Source: Actinoplanes sp. NBC_00393 (lineage in GTDB: Bacteria > Actinomycetota > Actinomycetes > Mycobacteriales > Micromonosporaceae). From it: DNA of 64,000 nucleotides. Of the stretch, positions 50,822 through 58,695 are shown piece by piece. Within the stretch, counting starts at the first letter, position 1. Each line of letters starts with the position of its first letter. Location of the stretch: the NCBI RefSeq assembly GCF_036053395.1, contig NZ_CP107942.1, forward strand, positions 462,501 through 526,500. Reading direction: 5' to 3'. Both the position numbers and the translations under genes were made by a program. The notes below the pieces were generated by a model. The model saw nothing but the letters and a program-made list of their open reading frames with translations, searched no databases and had not been told where the DNA came from.

Positions 50822-51021
50822 CAGCGACGAGTGCCCGGCGGAGCCCACCCGGCTCCGCCGGCCGCTCCCCGCCCCGCCCTGCCTTGCGCCGCGCCGCCCC
50901 GCCCTGCCTCGCCCCGCGCCGTCCCGCGCTGCCTTGCGCCGCGCCGCCCTGCCCTGCCTTGCGCCGCGCCGCGCCGCCCTGTCTCGCCTCGGGCGCAAGA
51001 TCAGCGTCGGCTGGCGATGGG

Positions 51022-51090
51022 TTCCCGGAGCGTCGGCACACCCACAGCGGGTGTGGGCACACACGCTGTGGGTGTGGCCCCTTCCGGGAA
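51022..51090. terminator. Extended double hairpin
   Basis: CACACCCACAGCG (51037-51049) pairs perfectly with CGCTGTGGGTGTG (51064-51076). Outside it TTCCCGGA (51022-51029) pairs with TCCGGGAA (51083-51090). It may be the distant terminator of the sugar operon. Confidence 0.55.
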
Positions 51091-51160
51091 ATCCTGCTGG
51101 ACGGCGCTGCCCGGCGCGGGCTGATCTGTCGGCCGTGCGGACCCAGCCGGATCGAGGGAG

Positions 51161-51339
51161 GGCTGGGCGGTACGGGGGAGGGCTGGCGGTGCCAGGAAGG
51201 ACTGGGCGGTGCCAGGGAGGACTGGGCGGTGCCAGGGAGGACTGGGCGGTTCGAGGGAGGGCTGGGCGGCGCGACGGAGGGCCTGGCGGTGCGATGCGGG
51301 GCTGGGCGGCGCGACGGAGGGCCTGGCGGTGCGAGGGAG
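51161..51339. repeat. 20-bp minisatellite, nine units
   Basis: Nine units, one of 19 bp, with consensus close to GGCTGGGCGGTGCGAGGGAG, start at 51161, 51181, 51200, 51220, 51240, 51260, 51280, 51300 and 51320. Two subtypes alternate at the right end (units 51260/51300 identical, units 51280/51320 nearly so), indicating duplication of a 40-bp pair. The array ends 24 bp before the nhaA stop. Confidence 0.88.
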
Positions 51340-51362
51340 GGCCGGGGGAGGGGTGGGACGGC

Positions 51363-52634
51363 TCAGCGCTGGTAGGCGTCGGGGATGCCGTCGGCGTCGT
51401 CGTCGGCCTCCTCGAGGGCGCAGAGGCGGCGGTAGTGGCGGTTGCGGATGCGCAGCAGGACCGTGGCGAGCAGGGCGGCGATCAGTGAACCGGCCAGCAC
51501 GCCGATCTTCGTCTGGTCGTCGAGTTCGCTGCCGGAGCCGAAGGCCAGCTCGCTGATCAGCAGCGACACGGTGAAGCCGATCCCGCCGAGCAGGCCCAGA
51601 CCCAGCACGTCCCACCAGCTCAGCCCGTCGGCGAGCTGGGCCCGGGTGAAGCGCTGCACCAGCCAGGCCGAGGCCATGATGCCGATCGGCTTGCCCAGCA
51701 CCAGGCCGGCGACCGCGGCGAGGGTGGCGGTGGCGCCGAGCCCGCCGCTGCCGCTGATCGTGACACCGGCCGCGAAGAAGGCGAAGACCGGCACCGCGAA
51801 GCCGGCCGAGACCGGCCGCCAGCGGTGCTCCAGGCGGTGGGCCAGGTCGACGCCGCCGCGGCCGCGGACCGGCACGGTGAACGCCAGCAGCACGCCGGCC
51901 ACGGTGGCGTGCACCCCGGAGGCGTGCATCAGCGACCAGGCGAGCCCGGCCAGCGGCAGCAGCAGCCACCAGCGGGTGATCCCGCGCTGGACCAGCGCGC
52001 CGAAGACCGCGATCGTCAGCAGGGCGGCCAGCAGCGGGAGGGGGTGCAGGCCCGCGGTGTAGAAGATCGCGATGATCGTGATGGCCAGCAGGTCGTCGAC
52101 GACGGCCAGGGTGAGCAGGAAGGTCCGCAGCGCGCCCGGCAGATGGGTGCTGATCACGCCGAGCACGGCCAGTGCGAAGGCGATGTCGGTGGCGGTCGGC
52201 ACGGCCCAGCCGCGCAGCCCGTCACCGTCGTCGGTGAGGATGACCGCCACGTAGATCAGCGCGGGGACGAGCATGCCGCCCATCGCGGCCGTCACCGGCA
52301 GCGCGGCCCGCCGCAGATCGCGCAGGTCGCCGACGACGAACTCGCGTTTCAGCTCCAGCCCGGCGACGAAGAAGAAGATCGCCAGCAGGCCGTCGGCGGC
52401 CCAGGCGGCGAGCGAGAGGTTCAGGTGCAAGTCGCCCGGCCCGGCCCGGAACGCCGCCAGCTCCTGGTAGAAGTCTTTCCATGGGGAGTTCGCCCAGGCC
52501 AGGGCCAGCACCGTGGCGCCGAGCAGGAGCATGCCGCCCACGGTCTCGGCGCGCAGGATCTCGGCGATCCGCCGTGCTTCGGTCCAGCTGCCGAGCCCGA
52601 GCAGCCGGAACTGGCCGCGTGGTGGCGAGGTCAT
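51363..52634 (-). CDS. nhaA: NhaA-family Na+/H+ antiporter
   Basis: 423 aa with about eleven to twelve helices. The ion-binding segment [15 protein letters not shown] and the following [14 protein letters not shown] contain the Asp residues of the NhaA site (equivalents of D133, D163 and D164). A polar C-terminal tail ends in [13 protein letters not shown]. It exports sodium in exchange for protons. The ATG at 52634 has GGGAGGA 7 nt upstream; an in-frame extension of 22 residues lacks such a site. Divergent from phosphoketolase with a 208-bp spacer. Confidence 0.95.
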   Translation of the reverse strand: MTSPPRGQFRLLGLGSWTEARRIAEILRAETVGGMLLLGATVLALAWANSPWKDFYQELAAFRAGPGDLHLNLSLAAWAADGLLAIFFFVAGLELKREFVVGDLRDLRRAALPVTAAMGGMLVPALIYVAVILTDDGDGLRGWAVPTATDIAFALAVLGVISTHLPGALRTFLLTLAVVDDLLAITIIAIFYTAGLHPLPLLAALLTIAVFGALVQRGITRWWLLLPLAGLAWSLMHASGVHATVAGVLLAFTVPVRGRGGVDLAHRLEHRWRPVSAGFAVPVFAFFAAGVTISGSGGLGATATLAAVAGLVLGKPIGIMASAWLVQRFTRAQLADGLSWWDVLGLGLLGGIGFTVSLLISELAFGSGSELDDQTKIGVLAGSLIAALLATVLLRIRNRHYRRLCALEEADDDADGIPDAYQR

Positions 52635-52767
52635 GGCGGTCCTCCCGATGGGCATGCCTGTCGTAAGGCCGACCAGGCTTCCCGGCACACCGACGCCCAC
52701 TTTACGTGACCTTCATGTAGCGGTCGACGTAACCCGGCGGTCGCTGGGGGTAACGTCCCACGGGGAA

Positions 52768-52781
52768 GGGCCGAAAGACCC
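52768..52781 (+). promoter_or_regulatory. Dos-type box before phosphoketolase
   Basis: GGGCCGAAAGACCC, in the 17-bp context AAGGGCCGAAAGACCCG, differs at two positions from the box before the nitroreductase. It ends 61 bp before the phosphoketolase start, the same distance as at the nitroreductase. Confidence 0.65.
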
Positions 52782-52842
52782 GTGTTCCCGATGGCCACCG
52801 CCGATACGTTCAGAATCGACAACTCCGGCGAGAGGAATGATC

Positions 52843-55269
52843 GTGACCGCCGTTTCGGACAACCGGTCCCAGCTCGACCACGAGGAGCTCGTCCGGAAGC
52901 TCGCCGCCCCGGACGACGCCGAGGTCGCCGGCCTCGACGCCTGGTGGCGGGCGAACAACTACCTGACCGTCGGCCAGATCTATCTGCAGGGCAACCCGCT
53001 GCTGCGCGAGCCGCTCAAGTCGGAGCACATCAAGCCGCGCCTGCTCGGCCACTGGGGCACCAGCCCCGGTCTCTCCTTCGTGTACGCCCACGTGTCCCGC
53101 CTGATCCGCAAGACCGGGCAGCAGGCCATCTACCTGGCCGGCCCCGGGCACGGTGGCCCCGCCCTGGTCGCCGCCGGCTACCTGGAGGGCACCTACTCCG
53201 AGGTGTACCCGAAGGTCAGCCTCGACGAGGGCGGCATGCTGCGCCTGTTCCGGCAGTTCTCCAGCCCCGGCGGCATCCCCAGCCACGTCTCGGTGACCAC
53301 GCCCGGGTCCATCCACGAGGGTGGCGAGCTCGGCTACGTGCTGGTGCACGCGTTCGGCTCGGTGATGGACAACCCCGACCTGCTCACCATCGCGGTGGTC
53401 GGTGACGGCGAGGCCGAGACCGGTCCGCTGGAGGGCTCCTGGAAGGGCATCTCCTTCATCAACCCCGAGCACGACGGCGCGGTGCTGCCGATCCTGCACC
53501 TCAACGGCGCGAAGATCGCCGGGCCGACCGTGCTGGCCCGCAAGGACCCGGCCGAGGTGCGCAAGCTCCTGGAGGGCCACGGCTACGAGATCATCGAGGT
53601 CGAGGGGGCCGACCTGCCCGGCATGCACCACCGCTTCGCGGCGGCGCTGGCCGAGGCGTGGGGCAAGATCCGCGCCATCCAGAGCGCGGCGCGCGGCGGC
53701 GACTGGGACGGCGCGCGTCCGCACTGGCCGCTCATCGTGCTGCGTACGCCGAAGGGCTGGACCGGTCCCGAGAAGATCGACGGCATCACCGTGACCGGCA
53801 CCTGGCGCTCGCACCAGGTCCCGCTCTCCGGGGTCCGCGACAACGAGGACCACCTGCGTGAGCTGGAGAAGTGGCTCAAGTCGTACCGGCCGGAGGAGCT
53901 GTTCGACGCCACCGGCGCGCCGGTCGAGCAGATCCGCGCCGAGGCGCCCGACGGCGACCTGCGGATGAGCGCCTCCCCGCACGCCAACGGCGGCCTGCTC
54001 ACCCGCGACCTCGACCTGCCGGACTTCCGCGACTACGCCATCGAGGTGAAGCAGCCGGCGCAGACCCGGGCCGAGTCCACCCGCAAGCTGGGCGAGATGA
54101 TGCGCGACATCTACCAGCGCAACAGCGACCGGTTCCGGCTGTTCTGCCCGGACGAGACGAACAGCAACCGGCTCGGCGCGGTCTTCGAGGTCTCCGACCG
54201 GGCGTTCATGGAGTCGGTGAACGACGACGACGTGAAGCTCAGCCGCAACGGCCGGGTCATGGAGGTGCTCTCCGAGCACAACTGCCACGGCTGGCTGGAG
54301 GGCTACAACCTGACCGGCCGGCACGGCATGTTCGCCACGTACGAGGCGTTCGCCATGGTCAGCGCCTCGCAGACGGTGCAGCACGGCAAGTGGCTGCAGG
54401 AGGCCAAGCACCTGCCCTGGCGGGCCAAGGTGCCGAGCCTGAACATCCTGCTCACCTCGACCGCCTGGCGCAACGACCACAACGGCTTCTCGCATCAGGG
54501 TCCCGGCCTGATCCAGGTGGTGCTCACCCAGCGCGGCGACGTGGCCCGGGTCTACCTGCCGCCGGACGCGAACACCCTGCTCTCGGTGGCCAACCACTGC
54601 TTCCGGTCGAAGTCGTACATCAATCTGATCGTCATCGACAAGCAGCCGCAGCTGCAGTGGCTCGACATGGATCAGGCGATCGAGCACACCGCGAAGGGCG
54701 CCGGCGTCTGGGAGTGGGCCGGCACCGACGACGGCAACAGCGACCCGGACATCATCCTGGCCTGCGCCGGTGACGTGGTGACCATGGAGACGGTGGCGGC
54801 GGCCCGGATCCTGATGGAGAAGCTGCCGCAGCTGAAGGTCCGGGTGGTCAACGTGGTCAACCTGATGACCCTGCCGCGGCCGAAGGACCACCCGCACGGC
54901 ATGAGCGAGACCATGTTCCGCGAGCTGTTCACCGACCACGTGGACGTGGTGTTCGCCTTCCACGGTTACCCGGGCGCCATCCACCAGCTGGTGCACGGCC
55001 GGCCGGACGCCGACCGGTTCCGGGTCCGCGGCTTCATCGAGCAGGGCACCACCACCACACCGTTCGACATGACGGTGCGCAACCGGGCGTCCCGGTACCA
55101 CCTGGTGATGGACGCGATCAACAACGCCAAGCGGCTGCCGGTCGGCGCGACCGAGCTGAAGGCCTGGTGCGAGGCGCAGCTGGAGAAGCACGAGCGGTAC
55201 GTCGTCGAGCATCTGGAGGACATGCCCGAGGTGCGGGACTGGTCGCTCGGAGACTGGGCCGAACACTGA
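52843..55269 (+). CDS. xfp: Xylulose-5-phosphate/fructose-6-phosphate phosphoketolase
   Basis: 808-aa thiamine diphosphate enzyme splitting xylulose 5-P (or fructose 6-P) with phosphate into acetyl-P and glyceraldehyde 3-P (or erythrose 4-P). Landmarks: LLGHWGTSPGLSFVYAH, GPGHGGPALVAAGYLEGTYSE, the ThDP motif VVGDGEAETGPLEGSW and HNGFSHQGPGLI. Length is normal. GTG at 52843 is preferred because GAGAGG lies 8 nt before it; the ATG at 52837 abuts that site. No acetate kinase gene adjoins. A Dos-type box upstream suggests induction under low oxygen, when acetyl-P would give ATP. The alpha-xylosidase operon nearby is a xylose source. Confidence 0.96.
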   Translation: MTAVSDNRSQLDHEELVRKLAAPDDAEVAGLDAWWRANNYLTVGQIYLQGNPLLREPLKSEHIKPRLLGHWGTSPGLSFVYAHVSRLIRKTGQQAIYLAGPGHGGPALVAAGYLEGTYSEVYPKVSLDEGGMLRLFRQFSSPGGIPSHVSVTTPGSIHEGGELGYVLVHAFGSVMDNPDLLTIAVVGDGEAETGPLEGSWKGISFINPEHDGAVLPILHLNGAKIAGPTVLARKDPAEVRKLLEGHGYEIIEVEGADLPGMHHRFAAALAEAWGKIRAIQSAARGGDWDGARPHWPLIVLRTPKGWTGPEKIDGITVTGTWRSHQVPLSGVRDNEDHLRELEKWLKSYRPEELFDATGAPVEQIRAEAPDGDLRMSASPHANGGLLTRDLDLPDFRDYAIEVKQPAQTRAESTRKLGEMMRDIYQRNSDRFRLFCPDETNSNRLGAVFEVSDRAFMESVNDDDVKLSRNGRVMEVLSEHNCHGWLEGYNLTGRHGMFATYEAFAMVSASQTVQHGKWLQEAKHLPWRAKVPSLNILLTSTAWRNDHNGFSHQGPGLIQVVLTQRGDVARVYLPPDANTLLSVANHCFRSKSYINLIVIDKQPQLQWLDMDQAIEHTAKGAGVWEWAGTDDGNSDPDIILACAGDVVTMETVAAARILMEKLPQLKVRVVNVVNLMTLPRPKDHPHGMSETMFRELFTDHVDVVFAFHGYPGAIHQLVHGRPDADRFRVRGFIEQGTTTTPFDMTVRNRASRYHLVMDAINNAKRLPVGATELKAWCEAQLEKHERYVVEHLEDMPEVRDWSLGDWAEH

Positions 55270-55283
55270 TCTTGCACGCACCC

Positions 55284-55313
55284 GGGGCCCGGCGCCAGAT
55301 GGTGCCGGGCCCC
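55284..55313 (+). terminator. Phosphoketolase terminator
   Basis: GGGGCCCGGC and GCCGGGCCCC form a perfect 10-bp stem that can extend by three inner pairs, 14 bp after the stop codon. Confidence 0.8.
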
Positions 55314-55540
55314 GTGCGATATCCCACTGCCCGGTGCGCGTGGATGCGCGGTCCGGCGCGCGAATTCACAGTTTCGCGCGGGTGAACGGGCTTTGACGGG
55401 TGCGAATCGGTCAGCCGGCCGAAATCATTTCTGACGAATCGCTGGCGATGACTTACTTCACCCTTTCAATCATCGGCGCGGGGCGCGAAAGTGAGGGAAG
55501 TACACACCCGTCGCTCGACGATGAGGAAGGGGACCCCCGT
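55314..55540 (+). other. Long leader before the peptidoglycan-binding gene
   Basis: About 227 bp without a gene. It contains a small hairpin (CGCGCGAA/TTCGCGCG, 55357-55380) and a TTTGACGGG -35-like word at 55392, but no clear -10 and no riboswitch that I can recognise. Confidence 0.4.
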
Positions 55541-56002
55541 ATGACCGCCACGTTGAACCCTTGGCCGACGACCCGGCAGGGCGCGACGAATCACCCGGTG
55601 CCGATGCTGCAATACCTGCTGCTGGCACACGGGCACACGGTCACCGTTGATGGAGTCTTCGGTGCACAGACCTCCGACGCGGTACGCGCCTACCAGCGCG
55701 CCAAGAATCTCCCCGACGACGGTGTCGTCGGCCCGCAGACCTGGCGCGCGCTGATCGTCGAGGTACGGCCGGGTGCGAAGGGCAACGCGGTGCGCGGCGT
55801 GCAGCACGAGTTCCAGGTCCGCGGCGATGTGGCCCCCCAGGCCGACGGGGTGTACGGGCCGGCCACCGAACAGGCGGTACGCGCCTTCCAATCCGCGCTG
55901 CGTGCCGACGGCGCCGAGGTCGCGGCGGACGGGGTCATCGGGCCCCGCACCTGGCAGGCCCTCGTCGGCGGCGTGCAGGCGCCGCTGCGCCAGGCCGCCT
56001 GA
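55541..56002 (+). CDS. Protein with two peptidoglycan-binding domains
   Basis: 153 aa made of two PG_binding_1 domains (about 15-70 and 78-145). Each has the family pattern LQ...G..V.VDG.FG..T..AVR.YQ and ends in a VVGPQTWRAL or VIGPRTWQAL motif. There is no signal peptide or membrane helix, which is odd for a wall-binding protein; it may leave by a non-classical path or bind other glycans. GAGGAAGGGGA before the ATG fixes the start, so a missing signal is not an artefact of start choice unless the leader encodes a non-standard one. A bidirectional terminator follows. Confidence 0.88.
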   Translation: MTATLNPWPTTRQGATNHPVPMLQYLLLAHGHTVTVDGVFGAQTSDAVRAYQRAKNLPDDGVVGPQTWRALIVEVRPGAKGNAVRGVQHEFQVRGDVAPQADGVYGPATEQAVRAFQSALRADGAEVAADGVIGPRTWQALVGGVQAPLRQAA

Positions 56003-56015
56003 CCTCTCCTCCGCG

Positions 56016-56047
56016 GGTGTGAAGTCCGGGTCCCCGGACTTCACACC
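56016..56047. terminator. Bidirectional terminator
   Basis: Perfect 15-bp stem (GGTGTGAAGTCCGGG with its complement) with a 2-nt spacer. It contains the cbiO stop codon and lies 13 bp after the peptidoglycan-binding gene. Confidence 0.85.
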
Positions 56048-56793
56048 GTCCGGGGATCGAAACCGAACGGCAGCTCGAGGCGGTGGCTCGCCATCAGGTC
56101 GCGGTCGGTGAGCAGCTCCCCGGTCGGTCCGTCGGCGACGATCCGGCCGGCGTCCAGGATCACCGAGCGGGGGCAGAGCTCCAATGCGTACGGCAGGTCG
56201 TGCGTCACCATCAGCGCGGTGACCGGCAGGGATTCGATGATCTCGGCCAGTTCCCGCCGGCTCGCCGGGTCCAGGTTGGACGAGGGCTCGTCGAGGACCA
56301 GGATCTCCGGGCGCATGGCCAGCACGGTGGCGACCGCGACCCGCCGCCGCTGGCCGAAGGACAGGTGTTGCGGCACCTGACCGCGGTGCTCCAGCATGCC
56401 GACGGCGGTCAGGGCCTCGTCGACCCGGGCGGCGAGCTCGTCTCCGCGTACCCCCAGATTTGCCGGGCCGAAAGCCACATCCTCCGCGACCGTCGGCATG
56501 AAGAGCTGGTCGTCGGGATCCTGGAAGACGACGCCGACCCGGCGGCGGATCTCGGTGATCGCCTTGCGATCGCCGGGCGTGACCGGCATGCCGGAGATCT
56601 CCACCCGCCCGGCCCCGCCGTGCAGGATGCCGTTGAGATGCAGCACCAGGGTGGTCTTGCCGGCGCCGTTCGGCCCGAGCAGCGCGACCCGCTCGCCCGG
56701 CGCGAGGGTCAGGTCCACGCCGCGTAGCGCCTCGCGCCCGTCCGGGTACGCGAAGTGCAGCCCGGTGATCTGCAGGGCAGCCGGCACACTCAT
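56041..56793 (-). CDS. cbiO: Cobalt/nickel ECF transporter ATPase CbiO
   Basis: 250 aa. Walker A GPNGAGKTT (about 39-47), Q loop VFQDPDDQLF, signature LSFGQRRRVAVATVLA, Walker B ILVLDEPSSNLD and the switch His in MVTHD. The DPDDQLF motif is typical of CbiO/EcfA ATPases. Last gene of the cbiMNQO operon, 4 bp after cbiQ; energises import of Ni2+ or Co2+ through CbiQ. Confidence 0.96.
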   Translation of the reverse strand: MSVPAALQITGLHFAYPDGREALRGVDLTLAPGERVALLGPNGAGKTTLVLHLNGILHGGAGRVEISGMPVTPGDRKAITEIRRRVGVVFQDPDDQLFMPTVAEDVAFGPANLGVRGDELAARVDEALTAVGMLEHRGQVPQHLSFGQRRRVAVATVLAMRPEILVLDEPSSNLDPASRRELAEIIESLPVTALMVTHDLPYALELCPRSVILDAGRIVADGPTGELLTDRDLMASHRLELPFGFDPRTV

Positions 56794-56797
56794 GGGG

Positions 56798-57562
56798 TCA
56801 TGCTAGGACGAGCGCGGCGACGGCTATGCCGGCGGTGGCGACCGGCAGGGCCGCGGAGATCGCCCACTCGCGGGCCGGCGCCGGGCCGCCGCCGAGCTGG
56901 GGGAGCCGGCCGGAGTAGCCGCGCGACAGCATGGCCAGGTAGACCCGCTCGCCGCGCTCGTAGGAGCGCAGGAAGAGCGCGCCGACGCCGACCGCGAACG
57001 CCTTCGCCTGCCAGAGGAAACGCGGGTCGTAGCCGCGGGCCAGCCGGGCGATCCGCATCCGGCGGGCGTCGTCGGCGAGCACGTCGATGTAGCGCAGCAT
57101 GAACGTCATGATCTGGGTGAGGACCTCGGGGCAGCGCAGCCGGTCCAGGCCGAGGATCAGGTCACGCATGGTGGTGGTCGCGGCGAGCAGGAGCGACGCC
57201 AGTACGCCGAGCGTGCCCTTCGCGAAGATGTTCCACGCGCCGTAGAGGCCGTCGACCGAGAGCGACAGGCCCAGCCACTCCACCCGCTCCCCATGCCCGG
57301 CGAGCGGCAGCGCGATCGCGAGCAGCACGAACGGCAGCTCGATGGTGGCCCGCTTGGCCAGCCAGCCGGCCGGCACCCGGGCCAGCACCGCCACTCCGGC
57401 GAGCAGCAGCGCGTACCCGCCGAAGGCGAGGAACTCGGTCCGCGGGGTGGCCACCACGATGACGGTGAACAGCAGCATCGCCACGATCTTCACCTCGGGG
57501 GACAGCCGGTGGATCGGGCTGTCCCGGTCGAGGTGCAGCGGGTGGGCGTGCCCCGCGGCCAA
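56798..57562 (-). CDS. cbiQ: ECF transporter transmembrane subunit CbiQ
   Basis: 254 aa with five to six helices. The coupling motifs RMRIARLARGYDPRF (about 160-174) and the second Ala-Arg-Gly-type helix AMLSRGYSGRLP (about 208-219) bind the ATPase. It begins 1 bp after the cbiN stop. N-terminal LDRDSPIHRLSPEVK is typical of CbiQ. Confidence 0.95.
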   Translation of the reverse strand: MAAGHAHPLHLDRDSPIHRLSPEVKIVAMLLFTVIVVATPRTEFLAFGGYALLLAGVAVLARVPAGWLAKRATIELPFVLLAIALPLAGHGERVEWLGLSLSVDGLYGAWNIFAKGTLGVLASLLLAATTTMRDLILGLDRLRCPEVLTQIMTFMLRYIDVLADDARRMRIARLARGYDPRFLWQAKAFAVGVGALFLRSYERGERVYLAMLSRGYSGRLPQLGGGPAPAREWAISAALPVATAGIAVAALVLA

Positions 57563-57563
57563 G

Positions 57564-57908
57564 TCAGGAGACCTTGTCGCGGCGGCGGACCAGCCAGAAC
57601 AGGCCGCCGCCGACGGCGAACGTGATCAGTACGCCGAGGACGCCGGACAGGCCGGTGGAGAGGAACTCGTTGTCGATGCCCCGGATGCCGTAGTCGGCCA
57701 GCGGGCTGTCGGCCAGTTGATGGTCACCCTCCTGCTGCAGCATGCAGGAGCCGCCGGTGATCTCGTCGTCGGCGTTGAACGTGCAGCCCTCGCGGGCCGC
57801 GTAGTCCAGGCCGTCCGGGCTGCCCGAGGCGAAGCTGGACACCACACCGGCCAGCAGCAGGGCGACGAGCAGGCCACCGGCCAGGAACCATCCCAGCTTC
57901 TTGCTCAT
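57564..57908 (-). CDS. cbiN: PDGLE-domain subunit CbiN
   Basis: 114 aa. N-terminal helix (about 5-27), the signature PDGLD (family PDGLE, about 31-35), an outer loop with two Cys residues, and a C-terminal helix (about 84-104). CbiN is needed together with CbiM for metal capture. The start overlaps the cbiM stop by 4 bp. Confidence 0.9.
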   Translation of the reverse strand: MSKKLGWFLAGGLLVALLLAGVVSSFASGSPDGLDYAAREGCTFNADDEITGGSCMLQQEGDHQLADSPLADYGIRGIDNEFLSTGLSGVLGVLITFAVGGGLFWLVRRRDKVS

Positions 57909-58588
57909 GCCTCGACTCCGATCTTGGCGAGGGCGGGCTTGCGGAAGTGACGGAGCGCGTAGACCAGGTCGGGGCGCACGCGCGCGACGGTGACCACGGT
58001 GGTGGCGGCGATCAGGCCCTCACCGATGCCGATCAGCACGTGCACGCCGGCCATCGTCCCGGCGATCCCGGCCAGGGACAGCTCGGTGGTGCCGCCCAGC
58101 GCGTACTGGACGACGAAGCCCATCGAGGCGACCACGACGCCGATGATCGAGGCGATGAAGGCGGTGGCGCCGAGCCCGGCCGGGGTCTTCGGCAGGATCC
58201 GTAGCAGGCCGGCGACCAGCAGGTAGGCGACCGCGGTGCCGAGGATCGCCATGTTGAAGATGTTCAGCCCGATGGCGGTGAGGCCGCCGTCGGCGAACAG
58301 CAGGCACTGCACGATCAGCACGGTCGCCACGCACAGCGAGCCGACCCACGGGCCGACCAGGATCACCGCGAGGGTGCCGCCGAGCAGGTGACCGGAGACG
58401 CCGGGCAGCACCTGGAAGTTGAGCATCTGCACGGCGAAGATGAACGCCGCGACCAGCCCGGCCATCGGGGCCAGCCGGTCGTCGAGGTCGGCTCGGGCCC
58501 GCCAGACGCAGACCGCCAGCGCGGCCAGTGAGATCGCCACGAAGGCGAGTGACACCGGCCCGTCGATGATGCCATTGGCGATGTGCAT
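57905..58588 (-). CDS. cbiM: Nickel/cobalt-specific S component CbiM
   Basis: 227 aa with seven predicted helices. I choose the ATG at 58588, giving MHIANGIIDGP, because CbiM/NikM proteins bind the metal with the free N-terminus and the His at position 2. GGAG lies 9 nt upstream of this ATG. An in-frame ATG at 58603, with GGGAGG before it, would add METQA and bury that His. Another conserved His is in GVSGHLLGG (about 74-82). A Nur-type nickel box lies upstream, which favours nickel as cargo. First gene of cbiMNQO. Confidence 0.93.
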   Translation of the reverse strand: MHIANGIIDGPVSLAFVAISLAALAVCVWRARADLDDRLAPMAGLVAAFIFAVQMLNFQVLPGVSGHLLGGTLAVILVGPWVGSLCVATVLIVQCLLFADGGLTAIGLNIFNMAILGTAVAYLLVAGLLRILPKTPAGLGATAFIASIIGVVVASMGFVVQYALGGTTELSLAGIAGTMAGVHVLIGIGEGLIAATTVVTVARVRPDLVYALRHFRKPALAKIGVEA

Positions 58589-58668
58589 CGCCTGCGTCTC
58601 CATGGAGCCTCCCGCCGCGGGCCGCGGTCGGGGCCCATCGGCGTCAGCATATTCCCGGGCATGCGTTG

Positions 58669-58685
58669 TTGCATATATGTGGCAA
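58669..58685 (-). promoter_or_regulatory. Nur-type (nickel uptake regulator) box
   Basis: TTGCATATATGTGGCAA matches the Streptomyces Nur pattern TTGCNN-N5-NNGCAA exactly. It is 80 bp upstream of the cbiM start codon, in the short spacer to the nitroreductase gene. With nickel bound, Nur would repress the importer. Confidence 0.7.
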
Positions 58686-58695
58686 CTACCAGAGG

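Larger units (their letters stand above)
50822..51362. other. Repeat-rich non-coding spacer
   Basis: About 540 bp between the GH31 gene and the convergent nhaA. The first part (50840-50990) is a low-complexity run of CCGCCCTGCC/GCGCCGCG words, the middle holds a large hairpin (51022-51090) and the last part is a 20-bp minisatellite (51161-51339). No ribosome binding site or domain supports a gene; frames on both strands only read the repeats. Confidence 0.75.

Noticed and set aside
51161..51339. CRISPR array
   Set aside because: Units are adjacent 20-bp repeats with no unique spacers, and no cas gene is present.
52810..55281. An 823-codon minus-strand frame opposite phosphoketolase
   Set aside because: Same GC shadow effect; phosphoketolase has complete family motifs.
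55314..55540. c-di-AMP (ydaO-type) riboswitch before the peptidoglycan-binding gene
   Set aside because: Such switches precede wall genes in actinobacteria, but I could not find the conserved core; a covariance-model search would decide.
58604..58695. Cobalamin riboswitch before cbiM
   Set aside because: The spacer is too short and no B12-box-like sequence is seen; a Nur-type box explains it better.
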